Program-made: the position numbers and the translations under genes
In this document: one piece after another, positions 1 through 7,107 of the stretch
How positions within the stretch are numbered: the stretch's first letter is position 1
How the letters are laid out: every line of letters begins with the position of its first letter
Notes under the pieces: generated by a model
Told to the model about the DNA's origin: nothing
Databases searched by the model: none
Seen by the model: the letters and a program-made list of their open reading frames with translations, nothing else
Source of the DNA: Glutamicibacter sp. PS
GTDB taxonomy: Bacteria > Actinomycetota > Actinomycetes > Actinomycetales > Micrococcaceae
Length of the DNA stretch: 64,000 nt
NCBI GenBank assembly: GCA_031317595.1
Contig: JANCMB010000001.1
Span: 2,917,610 to 2,981,609, forward strand
Reading direction: 5' to 3'

Positions 1-64
1 CGAGGTTCTTGGCCATCGGCAGGCCCATGATGCCAAGTCCGATGAATGCAACGTTCTGCGACAT
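1..64 (-). CDS. glxR: 2-hydroxy-3-oxopropionate (tartronate semialdehyde) reductase, N-terminal fragment
   Basis: Only the first 21 codons lie in the window; the gene runs off the left edge. The visible peptide begins MSQNVAFIGLGIMGLPMAKN, the Rossmann GxGxxGxxMAxN signature of the 3-hydroxyisobutyrate dehydrogenase family. In glyoxylate metabolism this family member reduces tartronate semialdehyde to D-glycerate with NAD(P)H. The assignment to tartronate semialdehyde reductase rather than another family member rests on the hydroxypyruvate isomerase gene 33 bases upstream in the same direction, a standard pairing. The ATG sits at 62-64, preceded by a short purine-rich stretch (TTTTTGGAGTAAG). 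Confidence 0.75.
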   Translation of the reverse strand, partial: MSQNVAFIGLGIMGLPMAKNL

Positions 65-97
65 GTCTTACTCCAAAAATCTAGGTGGTGCGGGTGC

Positions 98-895
98 TTA
101 GGCGGTGGCGGAAGTGGAGGTCAACCACTGGAAGGCGGTGGCGGCGTCCTGCTTGTATTCCAGGGCGACCTTGCCGGTGTAGCCCAGTTCGCGGGAGCGG
201 TTGATCCAGTCGAAGAGTGGTAGCTCGCCGGTGCCCGGTGCGCCGCGGCCCGGAGCGTCGGCGATCTGGATGTGGCCGAAGTCCTTTGCGTGCGCCTCGA
301 TCACGGCGGCGACATCGTCACCGTTGACGGCCATGTGGTAGAAGTCGGCCAGCAGTGCGATGTTGCTGTTGCCCTCGGCCTTCACGGCGTCGACTACCTT
401 CAGCGCGTCGGCGGCGGTCTTCAGCGGGTAGGCCTCGGTGCCGGAGACCGGTTCGATCAGCACGGTGCCGCCGATCTTGGCCACACCCTCGGTGGCGACC
501 AACAGGTTCCTCAGGCCCAGCTCGTCCTGTTCGGCGGCCGAGTAGTCCGGCAGACGATTGCCGTACAGGGCGTTGAAGGAGGTGCAGCCGGTAGCCTCGC
601 CGATGGCGGCGACCACTGCCACGTTGTCCTTGAATTCGCTGCAGCGTCCCTTCCAGGAGACCAAGCCACGGTCGCCGCCGGGCATATCGCCGGCGAAGAA
701 GTTCAGACCGTCGAGCTGTACGCCAGCATCCTTCAGCGAGGCGATGAATTCATCGACCTGCTTATCGGTGGGCACGGCCTCGGCGAAGGGCCACCAGAAT
801 TCCACGCTGTCGAAGCCCGCGGCCTTGGCGGCGGCGGCGCGCTCGAGGATGGGCAGCTCGGTGAGCAGGATTGAGCAGTTCAGAGTGTAGGACAC
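98..895 (-). CDS. hyi: Hydroxypyruvate isomerase
   Basis: A 265-residue TIM-barrel protein of the AP-endonuclease-2/xylose-isomerase-like superfamily. Hydroxypyruvate isomerase interconverts hydroxypyruvate and tartronate semialdehyde in the cytoplasm, feeding glyoxylate-derived carbon to glycerate. Recognisable family blocks are the N-terminal YTLNCSILLTELP, the FNALYGNR block near residue 135, LIEPVSGTEAYPL near 170 and HIQIADAPGRGAPGTGEL near 210, which carries metal-binding residues. The frame is open for 12 more codons upstream, but the GTG at 893-895 has a GGAGG seven bases before it, so I start there. It lies directly upstream of the tartronate semialdehyde reductase gene, probably in one operon, and close to the allantoin permease, so the likely role is assimilation of glyoxylate from purine or ureide breakdown. 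Confidence 0.85.
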   Translation of the reverse strand: MSYTLNCSILLTELPILERAAAAKAAGFDSVEFWWPFAEAVPTDKQVDEFIASLKDAGVQLDGLNFFAGDMPGGDRGLVSWKGRCSEFKDNVAVVAAIGEATGCTSFNALYGNRLPDYSAAEQDELGLRNLLVATEGVAKIGGTVLIEPVSGTEAYPLKTAADALKVVDAVKAEGNSNIALLADFYHMAVNGDDVAAVIEAHAKDFGHIQIADAPGRGAPGTGELPLFDWINRSRELGYTGKVALEYKQDAATAFQWLTSTSATA

Positions 896-924
896 TTCGG
901 TGCCTCCTTCAGGATCGGTCGCTG

Positions 925-941
925 ATTCCACAGAGCGGAAT
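925..941. promoter_or_regulatory. Inverted repeat ATTCC-N7-GGAAT upstream of hyi
   Basis: The arms ATTCC and GGAAT are perfect and flank a seven-base centre, 30 bases upstream of the hyi GTG. TTCC...GGAA palindromes are typical of IclR/AllR-type operators that control allantoin and glyoxylate genes; that link is inference from context. Confidence 0.4.
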
Positions 942-1147
942 TTATGTTTTGCTTGATGAAAACTCTAGGGGGAGGCGTGGATCACTGTCAAGCAGTAGGC
1001 AGAGAAGTTTCGCAACCCCAAGAGAATCCCCAGCCGGCGGTAACTCGCGACTCGGCGCGTGGGTAACAATTTCCAGCCAGCGAAAAGTTTTTTACCGAAA
1101 GATCTTGCGCGAGTATCTGGTTGACCATTAAGGTTAGTGAACCCAGT

Positions 1148-1162
1148 GATGTGGCACACATC
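1148..1162. promoter_or_regulatory. 15-bp palindrome GATGTG-gca-CACATC
   Basis: Perfect six-base arms with a three-base centre, 32 bases upstream of the short ORF at 1195 and within the divergent control region. The form is that of a dimeric repressor site; the cognate regulator is not identifiable here. Confidence 0.4.
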
Positions 1163-1194
1163 TCGGAGTTGTAGTACATAGCTCAGGAGCAGCC

Positions 1195-1335
1195 ATGAAC
1201 CAACCACGATCCACCGGATCACCCAAGCGCCTTGCGGGCACCGCCCGCACCCTCGCCTCGCGCAGCGATTTTTACCTCTACAGCAACACCAACGTCGAGT
1301 TCTACGCGCACTTCGGCCAGCCGGTATTCCCGTAG
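1195..1335 (+). CDS. Short ORF of unknown function (46 aa)
   Basis: ATG at 1195 is preceded by CAGGAGCAGCC, a plausible ribosome-binding site at correct spacing, and the frame runs 46 codons to a TAG. The peptide has a basic N-terminal third and an aromatic C-terminal part (DFYLYSNTNVEFYAHFGQPV). I do not recognise it. It could be a genuine small protein, a leader peptide for the permease that starts 164 bases later, or the truncated beginning of a lost gene. The absence of a recognisable continuation in other frames after 1335 argues mildly against a simple frameshift. Confidence 0.3.
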   Translation: MNQPRSTGSPKRLAGTARTLASRSDFYLYSNTNVEFYAHFGQPVFP

Positions 1336-1498
1336 TTTCCTTAGGTTCCCAGCCCGCGACGACATCATTTCTCTGGGCGCGCTCTGCGCCATCTCTAGAT
1401 ACGTCGCTCCCCCATTCATCGTGGCCGTAGTGCGTCCACTTCACGTCGCGTCGACGTAACCTCGCGCACCGCATGCCACCTTTTCTAAGGAACTCGCA

Positions 1499-3028
1499 AT
1501 GGCGCTGCCCAAAACCAGCCCTACCGATGCTCAGCCAGTGTTGCTGACCACCAACTCTTCCGGCATTGCCCCGGAAAACCCCCACAACTTGAGCGCCTCG
1601 CTCTACAACCAAGATCTGGCCCCGACCACGAGGTCCGGCCGCACCTGGAACGCATACAGCATCTTCACGCTCTGGGCCAATGACGTGCACTCGCTGGGTA
1701 ATTACGCCTTCGCCATCGGACTCTTTGCCTTGGGCATGAGCGGATGGCAGATCCTCTCCGCACTGGGCATCGGCGCCCTACTACTCTTCGTCCTGCTGAA
1801 CCTCTCCGGATTCATGGGCGAAAAGACCGGCGTCCCCTTCCCGGTCATGAGCCGCATCGCCTTCGGCATCAACGGCGCACAGATTCCCGCACTGCTCCGC
1901 GGCGCCGTAGCCATCGCCTGGTTCGGCATCCAGACCTATCTGGCCTCCCAGGTGCTCAGCGTGATGATCATTGCCGTTGCACCGGGCGCCGCGACGCTGC
2001 AGGAAACCAGCTTCCTGGGTCTGAATCTGCTGGGCTGGATCTGCTTCGTGGTCCTCTGGATTATTCAATTGATCATCGTCAGTTACGGAATGGAGATGAT
2101 CCGCAAGTATGAGGCCTTCGCCGGGCCGATCATCTTGATCACCTTCCTGGCCTTGGCCATCTGGATGCTGTTCGAATCCGGCTTCAACATCTCGATGAGC
2201 ACCGGCGAAACCAAGTCCGGGCTGGATATGTGGATCGCCATCTTCGGCGCAGCGGCCCTCTGGGTCTCCATCTACGGCACCTTCGTGCTGAACTTCTGCG
2301 ACTTCACCCGCGGCGCGGCCACCAAGAACTCGATCGTGCGCGGTAACTTCTTCGGCATCCCGCTAAACATGCTCTTCTTCGGCGCCATCGTCGTGGTGCT
2401 GACCGGCACCCAGTTCTCCATCAACGGCACCGTGATCGCCTCGCCCTCGGATGTGGTCGCTTCGGTGCCGAACACCTTCGCCCTGTTGCTGGCCTCCGGC
2501 GCCCTGCTGGTGCTGACCATCGCGGTGAACCTGATGGCCAACTTCGTGGCCCCGACCTACGCCTTGACCAACCTGTTCCCGAAGCACCTCGACTTCCGCA
2601 AGGCCGCGCTGATTTCCGGCGTGATCGGGCTGGTCATCCTGCCGTGGAACCTATACAACTCGCCGCAGATCATCAACTACTTCCTCGGCGGTCTCGGTGC
2701 CCTGCTCGGCCCACTGTTCGGCATCATCATGGCCGACTACTGGATCATCCGCCGCGCGCGGGTGAACGTGATGGACCTGTACCGCTCCACTCCGGAGGGC
2801 ACCTACTACTTCACCCGCGGCGTGAACTACCGCGCGGTGATCGCCCTGGCAATCAGCTCCGTGGTGGCCCTGCTGCTGGCCTTCCTGCCCGCGCTTCATG
2901 TGGTCGGCCCCTTCGCCTGGTTCCTTGGATCCGGTGCGGGTGCCATCGCCTACCTGCTGCTGGCCAAGCGGCCGGTGGATCTGGCCGATATCGACGGCGA
3001 AGCCATCGCCGTGGCACCGAAGCACTAG
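1499..3028 (+). CDS. NCS1-family permease, probably for allantoin/hydantoin
   Basis: A 509-residue integral membrane protein with about twelve hydrophobic segments. NCS1 symporters import nucleobases, hydantoins and allantoin with Na+ or H+. Family marks are the N-terminal NEDLAPT-like element (here NQDLAPTTRSGRTWNAYSIF, residues 38-57), WANDVHSLGNYAFA in the first helix with the conserved substrate-side Trp and Asn, and VPFPVMSRIAFG near residue 112, as in Mhp1-type hydantoin and PucI-type allantoin carriers. AAGGA lies seven bases before the ATG. The racemase gene begins 24 bases downstream, so the two form an operon, and the partner indicates a chiral ureide or hydantoin substrate rather than cytosine or uracil. 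Confidence 0.85.
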   Translation: MALPKTSPTDAQPVLLTTNSSGIAPENPHNLSASLYNQDLAPTTRSGRTWNAYSIFTLWANDVHSLGNYAFAIGLFALGMSGWQILSALGIGALLLFVLLNLSGFMGEKTGVPFPVMSRIAFGINGAQIPALLRGAVAIAWFGIQTYLASQVLSVMIIAVAPGAATLQETSFLGLNLLGWICFVVLWIIQLIIVSYGMEMIRKYEAFAGPIILITFLALAIWMLFESGFNISMSTGETKSGLDMWIAIFGAAALWVSIYGTFVLNFCDFTRGAATKNSIVRGNFFGIPLNMLFFGAIVVVLTGTQFSINGTVIASPSDVVASVPNTFALLLASGALLVLTIAVNLMANFVAPTYALTNLFPKHLDFRKAALISGVIGLVILPWNLYNSPQIINYFLGGLGALLGPLFGIIMADYWIIRRARVNVMDLYRSTPEGTYYFTRGVNYRAVIALAISSVVALLLAFLPALHVVGPFAWFLGSGAGAIAYLLLAKRPVDLADIDGEAIAVAPKH

Positions 3029-3052
3029 TCCGATCCTGGCAGGAAGAACCCC

Positions 3053-3793
3053 ATGCGTATTCTCATTCTCAACGTCAACACCACCGTCTCGATGACCCAG
3101 GCCATCGGCGACTCCGCCCGTCAGGTCGCCTCCCCGGGCACCGAAATCGTCGAACTTACCCCGGACTTCGGTGCGGACTCCTGTGAAGGCAATTTCGAAA
3201 GCTACCTCGCGGCATTGGCCGTTATGGACAAGGTCAGCAACTACCCCGAGCCCTTCGACGCCGTGATCCAAGCCGGCTACGGCGAACACGGGCGCGAGGG
3301 CTTGCAGGAACTGCTCGATGTCCCGGTCGTAGACATCACCGAAGCCGCAGCCTCCACGGCCCAATTTCTCGGACACAAGTACTCGGTGGTCACCACGCTG
3401 GATCGCACCGTGCCGCTGATCGAGGACCGACTCAAGCTGGCCGGGCTCACCGACCGTCTCGCGTCGGTTCGGGCCAGCGGGCTGGGCGTCCTCGAGCTTG
3501 AATCCGAGCCCGAGCGCGCCGTGCAGGCGATTGTGGAGCAGTCCCGTAAGGCCGTGACCGAGGACAAGGCCGAGGTGATCTGCCTGGGTTGCGGCGGCAT
3601 GGCCGAACTCGAAGAGCAGGTGCGTCTGGCCACCGGCGTGCCGATCGTCGACGGAGTGCGCGCCGCGGTCACCATCGCCGAGTCGCTCGTGCGGATGCGG
3701 TTGAGCACCTCCAAGGTGCGCACCTACGCCACCCCACGCCCGAAGCAGATCACCGGTTGGCCGATCACCGCGGTTCCGGTCGTCGCCCACTAG
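3053..3793 (+). CDS. Asp/Glu/hydantoin racemase family protein, probable allantoin or hydantoin racemase
   Basis: A 246-residue protein of the aspartate/glutamate/hydantoin racemase superfamily, which uses two facing acid-base residues to invert a stereocentre; the partner permease suggests (R)/(S)-allantoin or a 5-substituted hydantoin. The N terminus RILILNVNTTVSMT is the family phosphate/carboxylate loop, and AEVICLGCGGMAEL carries Cys177 and Cys180, one of which occupies the second catalytic position. At the first position, where hydantoin racemases read ACFGDPG, this protein reads QAGYGEHG, giving Gly75 instead of Cys. AGGAAG precedes the ATG. It may therefore have altered chemistry or belong to the glycine-bearing allantoin-operon subfamily. 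A terminator follows at once. Confidence 0.7.
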   Translation: MRILILNVNTTVSMTQAIGDSARQVASPGTEIVELTPDFGADSCEGNFESYLAALAVMDKVSNYPEPFDAVIQAGYGEHGREGLQELLDVPVVDITEAAASTAQFLGHKYSVVTTLDRTVPLIEDRLKLAGLTDRLASVRASGLGVLELESEPERAVQAIVEQSRKAVTEDKAEVICLGCGGMAELEEQVRLATGVPIVDGVRAAVTIAESLVRMRLSTSKVRTYATPRPKQITGWPITAVPVVAH

Positions 3794-3806
3794 GACAAAC
3801 ACGTTC

Positions 3807-3846
3807 AAGGGTCCGTCACCACACTTAGCCGTGGTGGCGGACCCTT
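3807..3846. terminator. Bidirectional hairpin between convergent genes
   Basis: AAGGGTCCG and CGGACCCTT form the outer stem, continued by CACCAC/GTGGTG, giving about 15 pairs around a short loop; A and T at the stem edges would serve both strands. It lies between the racemase stop and the end of the MFS gene. Confidence 0.8.
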
Positions 3847-3883
3847 GCGCATATGGACGGCAGGTGGCACTGCTCCGGCCCGC

Positions 3884-5179
3884 TTAATCCACGGGCGTGC
3901 GCCGGATTCCCCCGAGCGTCTGCAGCAACAGCGGCACCAACACCAGCCCCGAGACCAGCGTGAGCATGGCAAAGGAGGTCCCCGCCATCAGTGGACCGGA
4001 CGCGAGCGCAGCGCCCGCGGCACACAGATTCGACAGCGCATCCACCCCGCCCTGCGCCGAGGCGCGCGAGTGATCCGAGACCACGGTGGAAAACAGTGCC
4101 GAACCGGCAACGTTGACAAAGGACCAGCCCAGACCCAGGAGGATCAAGCTACCCATAATCCAGCGCATATCCTGCGGCCACAGCCCACCGGCTAAGAGCG
4201 CCCCGGCAAAGAAGACCAAGCCGATTCCTATCGCGAACCGGTGCCCGATACGGTCGGCGATGAACCCGACCACGGGCGAGAGCGCATACATGCCCAGAAT
4301 GTGCAGCGAGATGGTCAGCCCAACAAGGTTGACCGAGCCCCCATGATGCGTGATGTGCACCGGGGTCATCGTCATCACCGAGACCATCACGATCTGCGCG
4401 CTGAGGATCGCCACAACCGCATACCGGGCCCGGCGATTGACGCGCAATTCCTCGGCAATGCGACCGAAACCGCCCCGAACAGGCCTTGGGGCCGCGGGCG
4501 AAGTGGCGTCTTCGCGTTGCAGAATCAGCAAAGGGTCCGGCCGTAGCCAGAGGAAAATCAGGACACCGGCCAATGCCATGCACAGACCGGCAATCAAGAA
4601 GGCTCCGGCGTAGACATTCAGTCCGATAATCGTCCCAAGCCACTGCCCGGGTACCCCAAGGTTAGGGCCAAGCACCATGCCGATGGTGCCCACCCAGACG
4701 ATCAGCGCTAGGCTCCGGCCCTTATGTGCGCTCTGCGCCAGGTCGGTGGCGGCAAAACGGGCCTGAAGGCTGATGGCCGAGCCCGACCCGATGAGCAATA
4801 GGCCAAGGAACAATAGGGCCACCACGTTGTACTGGGCGGCCGGTACGAGTAACAATCCACCGAGCGCGGCGAGCCACCAGCCACTGGTCAGTGCCACGCG
4901 GCGCCCGAAGCGCGCCGCGAGATTACCCAGGGGCACTCCGAATAAGGCCGCGCCGAGCGTGCTGGCGGTACGTGCCAGCCCCGCCCAGACTTCGCTCGAA
5001 GTGACTTCTTCGGCGAGCAGGATACCGATCGAGGGGGCAACACCCACCCCGACGGTGCCAATCACCTGCGTGATCGCCAGTACCCACAGGGTCTTTCGTT
5101 GGATTCGGCCGCGTTCGTCGTTGCGGCCCACCATAGCCGACAGCACGCCACCTGCTTGCTGGTCCTCTTGCTCGGCCAT
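3884..5179 (-). CDS. MFS transporter
   Basis: A 431-residue membrane protein with about twelve hydrophobic helices in two halves separated by a basic, Ala/Pro-rich cytoplasmic loop around residues 205-235. Major facilitator signatures are GVPLGNLAARFGRRVALTSG after helix 2 and VVGFIADRIGHRFAIGIG in the second half. The substrate cannot be read from sequence. The open frame begins five codons earlier at a GTG, but the ATG at 5177-5179 has AAAGG at better spacing. The gene lies 142 bases downstream of a GntR regulator gene, with a 10-bp inverted repeat between them, so regulation by that GntR is likely. A drug or metabolite exporter is the most probable role. Confidence 0.75.
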   Translation of the reverse strand: MAEQEDQQAGGVLSAMVGRNDERGRIQRKTLWVLAITQVIGTVGVGVAPSIGILLAEEVTSSEVWAGLARTASTLGAALFGVPLGNLAARFGRRVALTSGWWLAALGGLLLVPAAQYNVVALLFLGLLLIGSGSAISLQARFAATDLAQSAHKGRSLALIVWVGTIGMVLGPNLGVPGQWLGTIIGLNVYAGAFLIAGLCMALAGVLIFLWLRPDPLLILQREDATSPAAPRPVRGGFGRIAEELRVNRRARYAVVAILSAQIVMVSVMTMTPVHITHHGGSVNLVGLTISLHILGMYALSPVVGFIADRIGHRFAIGIGLVFFAGALLAGGLWPQDMRWIMGSLILLGLGWSFVNVAGSALFSTVVSDHSRASAQGGVDALSNLCAAGAALASGPLMAGTSFAMLTLVSGLVLVPLLLQTLGGIRRTPVD

Positions 5180-5244
5180 CTGCCCGCCTTTCACTGCCCA
5201 CGGCGGCTCTTGTTGGTCAAGCCGCCCGGATCTTCAGTGTAAAG

Positions 5245-5273
5245 CATCTGGGATTCATCTTGTATCCCAGATG
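5245..5273. promoter_or_regulatory. Perfect 10-bp inverted repeat, probable GntR operator
   Basis: CATCTGGGAT and ATCCCAGATG flank a nine-base centre (TCATCTTGT), 66 bases upstream of the MFS start. The location between the GntR gene and its presumed target, and the symmetric dimer-type spacing, support an operator. A transcript attenuator hairpin is the alternative, though no T-run follows on the minus strand. Confidence 0.55.
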
Positions 5274-5321
5274 TACGCAAGCATGGCTAGCTGAATATTT
5301 GGGAGATTTAGTGCCTTGGAT

Positions 5322-5957
5322 TCAGCTCGCTGCGCCGCTATCGGACATGTGCAACTGAAGGCGGTCGGCAAAGCCCTGAGCATCGCGATTCGCCATTAAT
5401 TCCACGAGCGCCTTGTGCTCGGCAATGATCTCCGCGCAGCGGCTTTGCAACATGTCCCCGGTGGAAAACAGCGCGAAACGGTGCCGGTCGGCCAGCCGGT
5501 CATAGAGTTCGAGCCGAATTCCGTTGCCGCTTACCTCGACGAATCGGCGATGGAAAGCGATGGTGAGGTTAACAAATTGCCGAAGGTCCCCCTGCGCAAA
5601 AGCCTCCTGCTGCGCTTCAATAGACGCCAGCTGCCGCTGCGCCATGCGCTGGCATTCGGCCCCTGGGGCATCGGCCACGGAGGTGCTCTCAAGTAGCCAG
5701 CGCATATTGGCCAGCTCGGCGATTTGCCGCTCGCTCAGACCCTTGACCAGCGCGCCACGCTTGGGGAAGATTTCGATCCATCCCTCTTGCTGCAAACGCC
5801 CCAGGGCGAGGCGCACCGGGGTGCGACTGAGGCTGAACTCCTTGGCCAGAGAAGCCTCGCCGACCATAGTTCCCGGGGCGTAGGTACCCTCCAGCACGCC
5901 GTCGCGGATCAACAGGTACGCACGTTCCGATGCGCTCAGTTCCTCGATGTCCGCCAC
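5322..5957 (-). CDS. GntR-family transcriptional regulator (FadR/FCD type)
   Basis: A 211-residue DNA-binding protein. Residues about 10-75 form the winged helix (LIRDGVLEGTYAPGTMVGE, then the recognition segment SLAKEFSLSRTPVRLALGRL). The C-terminal all-helical FCD effector domain shows FHRRFVEVSGN near residue 137 and EHKALVELM near 183, supplying the metal/carboxylate-binding His residues. Translation probably starts at the GTG at 5955-5957. It lies upstream of and codirectional with the MFS gene. FCD-type regulators usually sense small carboxylates, so it may control transport of such a compound. Confidence 0.85.
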   Translation of the reverse strand: MADIEELSASERAYLLIRDGVLEGTYAPGTMVGEASLAKEFSLSRTPVRLALGRLQQEGWIEIFPKRGALVKGLSERQIAELANMRWLLESTSVADAPGAECQRMAQRQLASIEAQQEAFAQGDLRQFVNLTIAFHRRFVEVSGNGIRLELYDRLADRHRFALFSTGDMLQSRCAEIIAEHKALVELMANRDAQGFADRLQLHMSDSGAAS

Positions 5958-6102
5958 CTGGAGTTTCCCCTTGTTCGCCGTTCAGAGCGCGGTGATTCCA
6001 CGCCTTCAACTACAGTACGTGAGTTCCCGAACGACTAATACAACGTGGGCCTGAACGAGCATCCTTGGCACCTCGAAGCGCACCGGCGACCCGGCCTGCC
6101 AA

Positions 6103-6783
6103 CTAAGCCCAGGCCACTTCCATGGGGGTGTCCCCGTCGATGAAGTTGGCGGTCTGACGAATCAGCAGATCCTCGCCGAGCACCAGCGCGATCGCCTCGG
6201 CCACGTTCTCGCGCGAGGTTGCCGAACTTTGTGGATCCGCCCCGTCGATCTTGCCGAAGGCATCGGCCACGCGCACCTTAGACGTGCCCGGCTCCAGGGT
6301 CAGCGCTCCGGGACCAAGGATCGTGTAGTCCAAGGCGGAATCGCGTAGCACCTCGTCGGCCTCGTACTTTGCCTTGGCATAGGAGTAGAAAGAATGCGAA
6401 GGTTCAAGACGCTCGGCATCAACCAATGCGCTCAGATAGGAAACCATCACGAAGCGCCGCACGCCACTTTGCTGCGCGGCACGCATAGCCCGGGTTGCGG
6501 CCTCATAGTCCACCGCGTTGGTGCGCAGCGGGTTACCGCCACCGGCGCCTGCCGAGAACACGATGGCTTGGGCTCCGGCGAAAACTGCGGCCAGCTCATC
6601 GACGCCAGCCTGCTCGATGTCCAAAAGCACGGGTTTCGCACCCGCCCGCTCAACATCGGCCGCGTGCTCCGGGTTGCGGATCAGTGACTCGACGGCAAAT
6701 CCGCGGGCGCTTAGTTTCGGTGCGGCCAGCAAGGCAACTTTTCCGTGCCCGCCAAGAATAACTACTCGTGGTGCTGCGCTCAT
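6103..6783 (-). CDS. NAD(P)-binding oxidoreductase (NmrA/atypical SDR type)
   Basis: A 226-residue Rossmann protein. The cofactor loop is VVILGGHGKVALLAAPKL at residues 7-24, a GxxGxxG-type motif, and SYAKAKYEADEVLRDSALDYTILGPGAL near residue 135 is the YxxxK-containing block of NAD(P)H-dependent atypical short-chain dehydrogenases. Proteins of this type act as flavin/quinone reductase-like enzymes or redox sensors; the substrate is not deducible. The frame is open 28 codons further upstream, but AGGGAGAG precedes the ATG at 6781-6783. It is a single-gene unit divergent from the siderophore operon. Confidence 0.7.
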   Translation of the reverse strand: MSAAPRVVILGGHGKVALLAAPKLSARGFAVESLIRNPEHAADVERAGAKPVLLDIEQAGVDELAAVFAGAQAIVFSAGAGGGNPLRTNAVDYEAATRAMRAAQQSGVRRFVMVSYLSALVDAERLEPSHSFYSYAKAKYEADEVLRDSALDYTILGPGALTLEPGTSKVRVADAFGKIDGADPQSSATSRENVAEAIALVLGEDLLIRQTANFIDGDTPMEVAWA

Positions 6784-6938
6784 ACTTCTCTCCCTCTTCG
6801 CTCGTCCTTGGCACAACAGCCACCGGGCGCCAGACATTCCCGCCGGGTAAACCAGGGGATCCGGCACGCCTCCTCACCATGCCGCGTCGACACAATTAGG
6901 TTACTTTTCCTCGCCGTATTTCGACATATTCTCGACTC

Positions 6939-6952
6939 GATTCCGCGGAATC
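6939..6952. promoter_or_regulatory. Perfect 14-bp palindrome GATTCCGCGGAATC
   Basis: It lies in the divergent region between the NAD(P)-binding oxidoreductase gene and the siderophore importer. It shares the ATTCC/GGAAT arms with the repeat at 925-941 but with a four-base centre. No regulator can be named. Confidence 0.35.
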
Positions 6953-7034
6953 ATGAGGAATACGCGATGAATACGGGAAATTAACCCTACTTAAAGTGAG
7001 GCATCTAACAAGACAATGGTTTAGCTTAATTTGA

Positions 7035-7053
7035 ACAGCTAAGGCTAAGCTAA
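7035..7053. promoter_or_regulatory. DtxR/IdeR-type iron box
   Basis: The 19 bases ACAGCTAAGGCTAAGCTAA agree at 14 positions with the actinobacterial iron-box consensus TTAGGTTAGGCTAACCTAA, including the unbroken core AGGCTAA and the terminal CTAA. A further AT-rich half-site (TTAGCTTAA) lies just upstream at 7021. The box is 55 bases upstream of the iron-siderophore binding protein gene, consistent with Fe(II)-dependent repression of the importer. Confidence 0.7.
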
Positions 7054-7107
7054 TTTCTAGATCACGCAATCCGGTACCTTCTCAGGGTGCCCGACTCGAA
7101 GGAAAAC

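Larger units (their letters stand above)
896..1498. other. 603-base divergent intergenic region of the glyoxylate/allantoin module
   Basis: This stretch separates the divergently oriented hyi and NCS1 permease genes and is unusually long for the window. It holds two palindromes (925-941 and 1148-1162), a short ORF with a good ribosome-binding site (1195-1335), and about 160 further bases before the permease in which I see no gene. No convincing -35/-10 pair can be fixed by eye. A divergent control region for glyoxylate and allantoin genes is the natural reading. Confidence 0.5.

Noticed and set aside
6896-6904. TTAGGTTAC as a second iron box, for the NAD(P)-binding oxidoreductase
   Set aside because: Only one half of the 19-base consensus is present; the other half does not match.
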